A DNA stretch of 15,407 nucleotides from UBA11996 sp964394975. Its GTDB lineage: Bacteria > Chloroflexota > Dehalococcoidia > Lucifugimonadales > UBA826. The notes beneath the pieces are model-generated. The model was not told the DNA's origin, ran no database searches, and was given only the letters and a program-made list of their open reading frames with translations. Made by a program: the position numbers and the translations under genes. Positions 7,757 through 15,022 of this stretch are shown piece by piece; the first letter of the stretch is position 1; each line of letters starts with the position of its first letter. The DNA is taken from positions 1 through 15,407 of the forward strand of contig CAYMZR010000046.1 in the NCBI GenBank assembly GCA_964394975.1, read 5' to 3'.

Positions 7757-8134
7757 ATGCTCGTATTAGCCGCAATTATTATAAGTGGGATTCCTGCAAT
7801 TTTGATTGCCTACCCAATAATAAAAAAGATTGCTTCTAGTGTATCGATTCCCGACGATGAATCTTCCCTTCATGCCGATTTAGAGAGAAGATGGGAATCA
7901 GCTTTGGAAGGTATTAGGCATGCTGAACTGGAGATGTCAGTTGGGAATGTTGATGAATCTGACTATATTTGGTTGAAACAAGTACACATGGCAGAAGCTG
8001 CAATGGTTCTTAAAGCGTTGGAAGTTTCATTAGAAGATGAAAAATCACTGATAGAGCAAATTGCAAAAATGACGGAGTTCGCGCCACCTCACCCTCCCCC
8101 CCAAATCGGTTTTAAAAAGGATGATTCGGATTGA
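7757..8134 (+). CDS. Short CcmI-like membrane-anchored protein
   Basis: This 125-residue protein has one N-terminal membrane helix (about 3-22) and a charged, strongly helical domain (about 38-105), ending in a Pro-rich tail (PPHPPP) and acidic residues. The stretch ALEGIRHAELEMSVGNVDES, followed by DYIWLKQVHMAEAAMVLKAL, fits the N-terminal CcmI pattern: a helix, then a GxhxExxY turn, then a second helix. In System I, CcmI is the apocytochrome chaperone; full CcmI also has a periplasmic TPR domain, which is absent here. It starts on the base after the ccmF stop and overlaps the next gene by 4 bases, so a role in the same complex is likely (inference). Overall similarity is short, so the call rests on pattern plus context. 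Confidence 0.6.
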   Translation: MLVLAAIIISGIPAILIAYPIIKKIASSVSIPDDESSLHADLERRWESALEGIRHAELEMSVGNVDESDYIWLKQVHMAEAAMVLKALEVSLEDEKSLIEQIAKMTEFAPPHPPPQIGFKKDDSD

Positions 8135-9306
8135 TATTACGAACCTTAGCCGTAATTACCTTTGTCCTAGTTTTCTTTATTCAAATTGATACTTCATTTG
8201 CCGAAGAAATTGAAATAGATATAAAAGGCGAAGTATTAAATGTCACCAAAGGGATTGGTGCGGGGGAAATGATTTCTGTGGCCTTGCATATTAGCTCTTT
8301 AGATTCCCCTCGAGAAACCCGACATACCTTTACTGATTCTAGTAGTAGTTTTCAATTTGAGGCCATCCTATATAGCCCGGATAATTTGTATGGCTTGTCT
8401 ACCATATACAAGGATACTGTGTATGTAAGCGATATAACTATTGAGTCGGGGGTTGCTAAATTTACCACTTTACCCGTCTACGATACTTCCACCAACGACG
8501 ATATTATTTTTTTGTCAAAAGCATCTTTTTCTGTTACCGGGATTGATAGTTTGGAGCGAAAAATTTCTATATTGGAATTAGCTACGGTTTCTAATAATTC
8601 GAAACTAACCTACGTGCAAGGTTCGGGCCCAATGGATTTAATCAGATTTGGTATACCTGAAGGAGCGACAAATTTTGTATTTGATACTCTAATTCCAGCC
8701 GCAGAGTATATACAGGTGGATAAAGGATTTGCTCTTATTGCCGCCCTTCCACCTGGTGATCACGAAATAATGTATAGCTATGATATTCCATACACGGGCT
8801 CCCAATCCGAGGTACTCAAAACTTGGAGGTACGGTGCTAAGAGTGCCAGTATTCTATTTCCGAAAGGCATGCTTAATATAAATACTGATTTTGAAACGGT
8901 AAATCAAGATACAATCGGTGAAAAGATATACACAATTCTAGAAGCAAAGAATATAGAAAGAGGTGGTGAAACCTCAATATCTTTAACCAACTTGCCGACA
9001 CCCAGATTTCTGGATCGTGTGTCTAATCAATTTGGACAAATCCGTTATGAATATACTGGCCCTATTGGATTACTGGTGGTATTGGTGGCTATTGGAAGTA
9101 TTGGTATTTTTAGTACTGTTCGTTTACGAAATCGGAGAGCATCCTGGCTTGTAGGTTCCAGTGAAGCTCAAGTGATTTCTGATCAAATAACTGAGTTGGA
9201 CAACCTGCATAGTCAGAATGATAGAGACCATCATTTGTATAGAGATAGAAGAGATTATTTAGTGAGAAGACTGCAGGCAATTTCCGAGAAAACTGAGGCT
9301 AATTAG
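8131..9306 (+). CDS. Exported beta-rich protein with C-terminal membrane helix and CcmI-like cytosolic tail, in ccm operon
   Basis: I do not recognise a named family for this 391-residue protein. Visible layout: a signal peptide (cleavage likely after Ala24, SFA-E); an exported beta-rich region (25-300), whose first part resembles carboxypeptidase-regulatory or Ig-like folds (weak impression); one membrane helix at 311-330; a basic stop-transfer RLRNRR; and a cytosolic helical tail (about 345-388). The tail, ITELDNLHSQNDRDHHLYRD followed by RRDYLVRRLQAI, echoes the helical hairpin of the upstream CcmI-like protein. The start is TTG 8131, which overlaps the previous stop as TTGA; AAAAGGA upstream at 8115-8121 supports it. 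Tight coupling to ccmF and the CcmI-like gene suggests a part in cytochrome c maturation, perhaps as a scaffold, but this is unproven. Confidence 0.75.
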   Translation: MILRTLAVITFVLVFFIQIDTSFAEEIEIDIKGEVLNVTKGIGAGEMISVALHISSLDSPRETRHTFTDSSSSFQFEAILYSPDNLYGLSTIYKDTVYVSDITIESGVAKFTTLPVYDTSTNDDIIFLSKASFSVTGIDSLERKISILELATVSNNSKLTYVQGSGPMDLIRFGIPEGATNFVFDTLIPAAEYIQVDKGFALIAALPPGDHEIMYSYDIPYTGSQSEVLKTWRYGAKSASILFPKGMLNINTDFETVNQDTIGEKIYTILEAKNIERGGETSISLTNLPTPRFLDRVSNQFGQIRYEYTGPIGLLVVLVAIGSIGIFSTVRLRNRRASWLVGSSEAQVISDQITELDNLHSQNDRDHHLYRDRRDYLVRRLQAISEKTEAN

Positions 9307-9404
9307 GACAGCTTTTCAAACGAAATTCGTGTATTGTTAGAAATGGCTTACTTACTAAATAACTCAAATAAATCAGTATAGATTGAGAGATAGTTTAGAA
9401 CAAA

Positions 9405-9647
9405 ATGATTAGCACAATAATTCTCACTGGATCGTGTCCGAGGTGTGGTACAGGTACCTTGACCAATGATGAGGATATGTTTGGTGTAAGGATTTTTTGT
9501 GTAATGTGCGGCCATAATAGGGATTTAGGAAAATTGCCGGTTAAGGTGAAGAATATTCGTGACCTGGTATTGGCAGTTTTGGAAAGTGACCGAATCACCC
9601 TTCAAAAACAGAGAGCGGCTACTTATCCCCCTTCTGTGTATGGCTAA
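9405..9647 (+). CDS. Small zinc-ribbon protein of unknown function
   Basis: This 80-residue protein has two knuckles, CPRCGTG (Cys11, Cys14) and CVMCG (Cys32, Cys35), spaced as in a treble-clef or zinc-ribbon fold. A helical, basic C-terminal half follows (NIRDLVLAVLESDRITLQKQ). There are no membrane segments, so it is probably cytosolic and may contact nucleic acid or another protein. It lies 98 bases after the ccm block and ends 16 bases before the stop of the convergent MBL gene. No convincing Shine-Dalgarno precedes the ATG. The conserved cysteine pattern makes a real gene likely; the function is unknown. Confidence 0.7.
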   Translation: MISTIILTGSCPRCGTGTLTNDEDMFGVRIFCVMCGHNRDLGKLPVKVKNIRDLVLAVLESDRITLQKQRAATYPPSVYG

Positions 9648-9663
9648 ATTAGGTTTGTAATTT

Positions 9664-10497
9664 CTAGGTTAGCGGTTGGTAAGACCGCCTGGAATTTATT
9701 TTTATAATCTTCCCAAATCCTGGTTTGGGAAAATGCCCTGATGCAATGATAGCGTTTTCTTTTTCTATGAAGGCCATCAAGGATGAGCGAGTTTTGGCAG
9801 ATAGTTTTTTATCACGGTCTGGGCTTGGACTCCACGAAGATTGCTCTACCTGTGGAGGTATATGTGCGGCGTCTCCTATGATCACAGCAGTTTCTCCTTC
9901 AGACTCTATAAGTAGGCTGCTGTGGCCTGGTGTGTGGCCCGGCGTAGGCATTGTTGTCACTCCTTTAACCAAAGATATTTTCCCCTCAAATAGGTGCAAA
10001 CTTCCATTTGATAATAAGGGTTGAACTTGTTCCTTAATGTATTGAAACCCTGGCTTATCTGCCAGACGACTAAACATTTCCCAGTCAGATTTGCCGACCA
10101 TGTACCTAGCGTTAGGAAATGTTTGCTTCCATCCTCCGCTTTCATTAGTCATATTTGTTCCTACATGATCTAAATGTAAGTGGGTCAAAAAAACTATATC
10201 TATATCATTCGGGCTAAGCTTAAAGGTCTCTAATTCTGTCAGTAGCGTTTGCTGGATAGGTTGCTCGATATGATGGTCCAATTTTCCAAGTCCAGTATCT
10301 ACTAGTATCGTTTTGCCGGCCCCAGTAATTACAAAAGAACCAATATTCATTTCAAAGTCAGGAAGAGAATAAGATGGATATGGACTCCATGCCTCTATAG
10401 TCAATTCTGGGAAAAACATATCTCGCCGGAAAACCATATATCCATCTGATACTGAATAGACATCAAAATTTCCTACTTTAACCAAATTCATGGACAT
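9664..10497 (-). CDS. MBL-fold metallohydrolase (lactonase-like)
   Basis: This metallo-beta-lactamase-fold hydrolase has 277 residues and a complete dinuclear zinc site: THLHLDHVG (His106, His108, Asp110, His111), GHTPGH (His188 and His192, the latter the likely ligand), Asp209 in IIGDAAH and His255 in ASGHF. The subgroup with FLTHLHLDHVG and TPGHTPGHSS includes acyl-homoserine-lactone lactonases and related esterases; the exact substrate cannot be read. There is no signal peptide, so it is cytosolic. The ATG at 10497 overlaps the upstream PD40 gene by 10 bases. A second ATG at 10491 (residue 3) would give the common ATGA stop-start overlap and may be the true start. It is the last gene of a four-gene operon. 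Confidence 0.92.
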   Translation of the reverse strand: MSMNLVKVGNFDVYSVSDGYMVFRRDMFFPELTIEAWSPYPSYSLPDFEMNIGSFVITGAGKTILVDTGLGKLDHHIEQPIQQTLLTELETFKLSPNDIDIVFLTHLHLDHVGTNMTNESGGWKQTFPNARYMVGKSDWEMFSRLADKPGFQYIKEQVQPLLSNGSLHLFEGKISLVKGVTTMPTPGHTPGHSSLLIESEGETAVIIGDAAHIPPQVEQSSWSPSPDRDKKLSAKTRSSLMAFIEKENAIIASGHFPKPGFGKIIKINSRRSYQPLT

Positions 10498-11513
10498 GTC
10501 TTACCTAACTTTCCTAAGATTCCAGGGTTGCATTTAATCCAAGTTGGGGAATAGAGATCTGACAAAGTGGTTGTGATTCGAATTTGATTTGTTCCGTCAG
10601 GGTTCATGGTGTAAAGGGATTTGGAACCTGAGCGATCTGATATAAACGCTATTAAATTACCGTCTGGAGACCAAGAAGGCTCTTCGTCGGTGTATTGATT
10701 ATTTGTCAATCTTTTGAGTTCAGTTCCCTCACCCCTTATGATGAATATTTCAGAATTGCCATGCCTTAAAGAGCTGAAGGCGATCCAATCACCATCATTG
10801 GACCAGTCAGGTTGGTGATCCAAGGCTCTAGCGGAAGTTAATCTGAGCGGATTGGTGCCATCTATCATAGAAGTGAAAATATCAATGTTGTGATCTCTGT
10901 AGGTGTTATAAGCTATTCCTCTTTCAGTTATTTGCCATTCCTTGACCCTTTCGATAGCTTGTCTGTCGCTTAGAGGTCTCTCATTTGTATATATATCAGC
11001 ATTGCTAATGCGACTGCTTGTAAAAGCTATTAGCTTCCCATTTGGAGATATGGAGGGTTCGAAATCCATGGACCTGAAATTTGTGATGTTTTTTTTCTGG
11101 TCAGAGGAGTAGATATCCATAAAGCTGGAGGTTAGAGCTGAAAAAAGGTAGCCAGACTTATTTTTTGGAGTCGGATTAAAAATAGAAGTTTCTGTTTCTG
11201 ATGGTTTATCCCATTCAATTTTTGAATGTATGCTCCATATTCCTATTAGTCGATCTGAGAAGTTGTCAGAGATAAAACTGAGAGAGTGTCCATCGGGAGA
11301 AGAGTCAGGGCTTATACCATGCATATCGGACAACAGGGGAATAGGATCTGGATTATCCACCTCTGTAATGTAAAGGTGCTTTCCATCATCGTAGACGAGG
11401 TACAACTTTTCATCAGTACAACTTGTTAGCAATAAGAAAAATGTTGCTATAACTACAATAGTGAAGTACTTACCGATTTGGATACGACTTGTTGAAAAGG
11501 AGAACTTAGCCAC
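10488..11513 (-). CDS. TolB-like PD40 beta-propeller lipoprotein
   Basis: This is an envelope protein of 341 residues. The signal peptide ends in LLTSC, a canonical lipobox, so Cys32 is probably lipidated. The rest is a beta-propeller built from PD40/WD40-like repeats. Recognisable blades begin near 67 (SPDSSPDGHSLSFISD), 151 (FEPSISPNGKLIAFTSSR), 233 (HQPDWSNDGDWIAFSS) and 278 (EPSWSPDGNLIAFISDRSG), with the start of another at 321 (YSPTW). It lacks the N-terminal domain of true TolB, and no other tol-pal gene is in the window, so a scaffold or ligand-binding role is more likely. It starts with GTG at 11513, overlapping the LLM stop by 8 bases (GTGGCTAA), and it overlaps the MBL gene at its other end. 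Confidence 0.88.
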   Translation of the reverse strand: MAKFSFSTSRIQIGKYFTIVVIATFFLLLTSCTDEKLYLVYDDGKHLYITEVDNPDPIPLLSDMHGISPDSSPDGHSLSFISDNFSDRLIGIWSIHSKIEWDKPSETETSIFNPTPKNKSGYLFSALTSSFMDIYSSDQKKNITNFRSMDFEPSISPNGKLIAFTSSRISNADIYTNERPLSDRQAIERVKEWQITERGIAYNTYRDHNIDIFTSMIDGTNPLRLTSARALDHQPDWSNDGDWIAFSSLRHGNSEIFIIRGEGTELKRLTNNQYTDEEPSWSPDGNLIAFISDRSGSKSLYTMNPDGTNQIRITTTLSDLYSPTWIKCNPGILGKLGKTCP

Positions 11514-12450
11514 TGTGATAACGAGGTACGATGTGCTTTCCGAGTAAGTTCATTTGCTCAAATGTCATTTGAGGAGGACAGGCTGACCTTAACGTGAATT
11601 TGGTTGCTCCAGCTTTGATGTAATCGTCCAGAAGGTTGATAAGAATATCTGGCGGACCAAAGGCGGTTACATCTTTTATATCGACATCTTCCCTCCGCAT
11701 TACATTATACTGACCGGCTAAGTTTTCACCTTCTTTACGACTGTCGGCGAAACAGTAACTTATCAACGCACCATAGTGGTCATCTTCAATATGATTTCCA
11801 AACGCAATTGCCCGCTCCTTAATTTTAGGGATACTTTCCGATACTTCTTCAGCGGTAGCATATGAAACTAACCAACCATCTCCTATTTTTGCCGTTCTGT
11901 TGATAGCAGGTTCACTTCTACCCCCAAACCAAATTGGGGGTAGATCTTTTTGAACTGGTTTTGGTTCGATAGAAACATTACTGAGGGTAAAGTGTTCTCC
12001 TGTGTAGGTGACGTTGTTGCCTGACCAAAGTAGACGCATAATCTCAACGGCTTCTTCTGTCCTACCTACACGTGACTTTTTGTCAGAGCCACATGCTTCA
12101 TAATCATTTTCTGTCTCTGGTCCTAACCCTACGGCAGGCAATGATCTTCCTCTAGAGATAAAATCCAAAGTGGCAATTTCTTTAGCTAATACTGTTGGAT
12201 TCCTTAATGGTAATGCAATTACACTGGTACCAAATTTCAATTTCTTGGTAATTGCGGCGACATATGACATTGCCACTACGGGCTCCAGAGTGAATGCTTC
12301 CGACACTATTCGATCAGTGAACCACAATGAATCTATGTCTAATCTCTCCATTTCTGCGACATAATCTCCCAACTGATCAGGATCGTTACTTGGGAACGGC
12401 CAACCTGACATTGCCATTCCAATTCTAACTTTGTCATATTCTGTATTCAT
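11506..12450 (-). CDS. LLM-class (luciferase-like) flavin-dependent oxidoreductase
   Basis: This is a bacterial-luciferase-fold TIM barrel of 314 residues that uses FMN or F420. Typical features are the N-terminal strand IGMAMSG, LDIDSLWFTDR (36-47), TKKLKFGTSVIALPLRNPTV, then LAKEIATLDFISRGRSLPAVGLG (about 88-110), GRTEEAVEIMRLLWSG (129-144) and PPIWFGGRSEPAINRTAKIGDGW (171-193). The pattern resembles F420-dependent LLM oxidoreductases, but cofactor choice cannot be settled by eye. Marine SAR202 Chloroflexota are known for many paralogs of such flavin monooxygenases, proposed to attack recalcitrant organic matter. The start ATG has AAGGAT 10 bases upstream. It lies 16 bases after the dehalogenase stop and overlaps the PD40 gene by 8 bases. 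Confidence 0.92.
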   Translation of the reverse strand: MNTEYDKVRIGMAMSGWPFPSNDPDQLGDYVAEMERLDIDSLWFTDRIVSEAFTLEPVVAMSYVAAITKKLKFGTSVIALPLRNPTVLAKEIATLDFISRGRSLPAVGLGPETENDYEACGSDKKSRVGRTEEAVEIMRLLWSGNNVTYTGEHFTLSNVSIEPKPVQKDLPPIWFGGRSEPAINRTAKIGDGWLVSYATAEEVSESIPKIKERAIAFGNHIEDDHYGALISYCFADSRKEGENLAGQYNVMRREDVDIKDVTAFGPPDILINLLDDYIKAGATKFTLRSACPPQMTFEQMNLLGKHIVPRYHSG

Positions 12451-12466
12451 TTACATTTATCCTTCA

Positions 12467-13177
12467 TTAAACTTCTAAAATGTCGCAAAGTTCGTAAAAG
12501 TTCCCGGTCGTGATATCAGGAACATAATCTGATTCGTCATATGGCAAATCGTACCGATTGACATAGGCCCCCCTAAACCCGCTATGCCGTGCGCCTAAAA
12601 TGTCAAAAGAATGTGCTGCAACCATCATTATCTGTTCAGGTTCTAAAGATAAACTTGCAGCAGCAAACCGGTACACAGAAGGATGGGGTTTGAATTGGCC
12701 TACAGTTTCAGCTGATAGGACCCGATCGAAATTAATGCCAATTCGGGTTTTTGCAAGATGTTCTAGATAGTGTTGTTCGCCGTTGGAAAGCATAACTAGT
12801 TGGTATTTGGTGGACAATCTTTTTAACCCATTTATCGCATCCTCAAAAGGATTCAATATTTGATATGCTCTCATAAATTCATCTAGTTGGGCGTAGCTAA
12901 ATTCAACTTTTAAGCTTCGTAGTGTGTACATTAGGGCTCTTCGCTTAACTGCAAGATAGCCGCTGTGCCCTAGCATCAACATATTATCTTGGTACTGCTC
13001 TATTCGTTGCCTTAATCTCCATTGCGACCATACTTTCTCTCCAGTTAAGGAAGCCGAGGCGCCACAATTTTGGAGCAAAAGATCCAGCGGGGGGATCAAG
13101 CTTCCTGCCAGATCAAGGACAGTTCCAAAAATATCGAATGTTAATGTGTTGACTGAATCTAAGTTACTGGAGGGCAT
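12467..13177 (-). CDS. Haloacid dehalogenase type II (HAD superfamily)
   Basis: This is a cytosolic HAD hydrolase of 236 residues, close in pattern to L-2-haloacid dehalogenases, which replace halogen with hydroxyl at C2 through an aspartyl ester. Nucleophile Asp15 lies in LTFDIFGTVLD; the residue two places later is Phe rather than the acid/base Asp of phosphatases, which fits dehalogenases. Motif II is LSNGEQ (Ser131, Asn132), motif III Lys163 in GQFKPHP, and motif IV VAAHSFDILGA with His189 and Asp192. Family members are about 220-240 residues, so it is full length. AAGGAGA stands 10 bases before the ATG. It appears to lead the operon with the LLM oxidoreductase, PD40 lipoprotein and MBL hydrolase. 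Activity on other 2-substituted acids is possible. Confidence 0.9.
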   Translation of the reverse strand: MPSSNLDSVNTLTFDIFGTVLDLAGSLIPPLDLLLQNCGASASLTGEKVWSQWRLRQRIEQYQDNMLMLGHSGYLAVKRRALMYTLRSLKVEFSYAQLDEFMRAYQILNPFEDAINGLKRLSTKYQLVMLSNGEQHYLEHLAKTRIGINFDRVLSAETVGQFKPHPSVYRFAAASLSLEPEQIMMVAAHSFDILGARHSGFRGAYVNRYDLPYDESDYVPDITTGNFYELCDILEV

Positions 13178-13270
13178 TCCAAAAGTCTCCTTAAGTAAAG
13201 TGCATGAATTAAGGATATTTTAGCCTAGTGTTCTAGTAGGGAACGAAAATCAGTTGAATATATCTAGATT

Positions 13271-13696
13271 TTAATCTTCGTTATACAGCCAAAGTCTATA
13301 TGCATACCAGACTGATGTGGCAGCCGTAGATAAAAGAGTTCCCATGTAGACAAAAGGAGCAACATCTGGGGAGGTGATTGAACTAGCAACTAATCTAACA
13401 TTTCGTACCCCTTCAGGGTCTGCCAGAATCGAACCAAGGTAACCTCCCAAGATACCTGTTAAGGAAGCTATAGAAAATGTGAGGATGTTTACACTTATTT
13501 TTGCCTCAGGCTTAATGAAGCAAATAAAAGCTGCCAAACCACAGCCAAAACCAACAGATAGAGATAAAGCCCACATAGGTGGAATGATGATCGGAGGGAT
13601 TACCCAAAATGTGCCGATCATAAACATTGTTCCAAACATAAATCCAAATATAGCGGCCAAACCCGCTCTAATGAAAAGAGCAAATATTCGCTCCAT
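13271..13696 (-). CDS. Four-helix integral membrane protein of unknown function
   Basis: This 141-residue protein is not one I recognise. Hydrophobic segments are at about 8-30, 38-61, 68-91 and 112-134, linked by short charged or Pro-rich turns (PPIIIPP at 34-40, IKPEAK at 61-66). Glycines are frequent in the first two helices, which suits close helix packing. GAGGAA stands 7 bases before the ATG. It sits between the aldolase and dehalogenase genes, 89 and 93 bases from each. These gaps are larger than those within the operon but allow co-transcription. Confidence 0.75.
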   Translation of the reverse strand: MERIFALFIRAGLAAIFGFMFGTMFMIGTFWVIPPIIIPPMWALSLSVGFGCGLAAFICFIKPEAKISVNILTFSIASLTGILGGYLGSILADPEGVRNVRLVASSITSPDVAPFVYMGTLLSTAATSVWYAYRLWLYNED

Positions 13697-13785
13697 AATT
13701 TGATTCCTCGTATTATCTTTTGTGGTGGCAGAATTATGTGGTTGAGATTGCGCGTCCGTAAAAAAGAAAGCGATTTGATCCTATT

Positions 13786-14691
13786 TTAATCGTCAGAAGC
13801 TATAGACATTACTTTGCCAATTTCTAAATCTGAAACTCTTTGGAGAATATTTTCACGCCTTAGGCCTTCCAGTGGTGGATTTGGAAGCCTGCCGCTACCG
13901 CAATCTATACCTAATCTCTCCGTCAAAACGGCTTTCGTTCCACTGTGAACCCCAGCTTCCCTCATAATTTCAGTAAACGATGAAGCTTTCTTTTGAGCCT
14001 CCATTGCTGCAGCAATATCTCCAGCTTGCCATGATTTCCAAATATTGACCCATAGCTCTGGAGCTGCACAGGGTGGACCGTCGATGCACCCTACGGCTCC
14101 GAGAGACAATGCAGGAACCATGAGCATACTGCTCCCTATAAAGCAGCTAAGATCCATCTTCTCCCACTCCCTAACATTCGCAAAATTTATTGAAGAATGC
14201 TTAAGGCCAGCTAATTGAGGGACTCCGTCTTGGATTTTTTGCATCAATTCCGGGGTTATTTCCACCCCTGTTGATTGTGGGAGGTTGTAGACATAAAAAG
14301 GCAAATCAGCAGCGCCTGCCACGGCCTTATAGTGATTTACAATTGCTTCGTCCGTTTGCCTGTAAAAAAAAGGAGGAACACAGCAGATGGCTTCAGCGCC
14401 TGCTTTGGCAGCGTGCTCAGCTAATTTGACAGCTCTTTCAGTAGTAGGAGCCCCAACATGCATTATGTTATTGATTCTACCGCGGTTTTGATCTGAGGCA
14501 ATTTCTGCAATTCGCATGTTTTCTTCGTCGGATAGCAGAATACTTTCTCCATTCCCTCCGGCGACCCAGAATCCCCCAACCCCTGCTTGAATATTGAATT
14601 CCATAACTTCACGGAAAGCCGATTCATTCAGTGTGCCATCGGCAGATATTGGTGTCACGATCGCGGGAAAAATGCCCTCATAAGTTGTCAT
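13786..14691 (-). CDS. Dihydrodipicolinate synthase / N-acetylneuraminate lyase family aldolase
   Basis: This is a class I, Schiff-base-forming aldolase or lyase of the DHDPS/NAL superfamily, a TIM barrel of 301 residues. The catalytic pair is visible: Tyr135 in FYVYNLPQSTG and Lys164 in LAGLKHSS. The carboxylate-binding loop, GTTGE in DHDPS and GSTGE in NAL, is GGNGE here (45-49), so both hydroxyl residues are missing. This argues against true DapA, as does the absence of lysine-pathway neighbours. Substrate is therefore unknown; related enzymes act on 2-keto-3-deoxy sugar acids or similar pyruvate adducts. AAGGAG stands 9 bases before the ATG. It is the first leftward gene after a divergent intergenic region. 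Confidence 0.9.
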   Translation of the reverse strand: MTTYEGIFPAIVTPISADGTLNESAFREVMEFNIQAGVGGFWVAGGNGESILLSDEENMRIAEIASDQNRGRINNIMHVGAPTTERAVKLAEHAAKAGAEAICCVPPFFYRQTDEAIVNHYKAVAGAADLPFYVYNLPQSTGVEITPELMQKIQDGVPQLAGLKHSSINFANVREWEKMDLSCFIGSSMLMVPALSLGAVGCIDGPPCAAPELWVNIWKSWQAGDIAAAMEAQKKASSFTEIMREAGVHSGTKAVLTERLGIDCGSGRLPNPPLEGLRRENILQRVSDLEIGKVMSIASDD

Positions 14692-14800
14692 CAGTACACT
14701 CCTTAACTTAAAGCAATTTGAAATGTTGGGTCACAGCCCAAAAGCTTAAACTTTTAATCCGTAACCAATCATTGATTAGGATTCTAGCACGAGTATAAAA

Positions 14801-14824
14801 CTGAGGCCTAAATATAGGGCTCAG
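14801..14824. repeat. GC-rich hairpin in divergent intergenic region
   Basis: CTGAGGCC (14801-14808) and GGGCTCAG (14817-14824) pair with one G-G mismatch around loop TAAATATA. A T-rich stretch follows on both strands (TTTCCTGATTTT rightward, TTTTATA leftward), as in bidirectional terminators, yet no gene ends here. It may insulate the two divergent promoters or be a relic of a lost gene. Confidence 0.4.
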
Positions 14825-14912
14825 TTTCCTGATTTTAGGCGGGGCGGTCCGCAATTATGGTGGGCGGTGATGAAATACTTAGTTTCCATTGCGAAATAGG
14901 GGACTGAAATAG

Positions 14913-14942
14913 TTGACTTTAAAGAAAGCGATATGGTCTAAT
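14913..14942 (+). promoter_or_regulatory. Sigma-70-type promoter of the solute-binding lipoprotein gene
   Basis: A -35 TTGACT (14913-14918, one mismatch) and a -10 TCTAAT (14937-14942, one mismatch) are 18 bases apart. The transcript would start near 14949, giving a leader of about 74 bases before ATG 15023. Confidence 0.6.
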
Positions 14943-15008
14943 TTCCCACGCCTTTTTCTATTTGGGACAAGGCGAAGGTTGGCTATTCTGGTCAAAAGAC
15001 CAAAGTAG

Positions 15009-15015
15009 AAGGAGG
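15009..15015 (+). promoter_or_regulatory. Strong Shine-Dalgarno AAGGAGG
   Basis: AAGGAGG lies 7 bases before ATG 15023. It is the strongest ribosome-binding site in the window, which fits a highly expressed transport lipoprotein and fixes the start. Confidence 0.75.
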
Positions 15016-15022
15016 ATCACTT

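Larger units (their letters stand above)
14692..15022. other. Divergent intergenic region between aldolase and solute-binding lipoprotein
   Basis: No gene is visible in these 331 bases. They hold, from the left, the aldolase ribosome-binding site, an 11-base perfect palindrome AATCATTGATT (14767-14777) that could be an operator, a hairpin at 14801-14824, a sigma-70-type promoter at 14913-14942, and a strong Shine-Dalgarno at 15009-15015. I could not find a confident promoter for the leftward aldolase gene. Confidence 0.5.

Noticed and set aside
9672..9688. Hairpin GCGGT/ACCGC as terminator between the convergent genes
   Set aside because: It lies inside the last codons of the MBL gene, has a 5-bp stem and lacks a T run.
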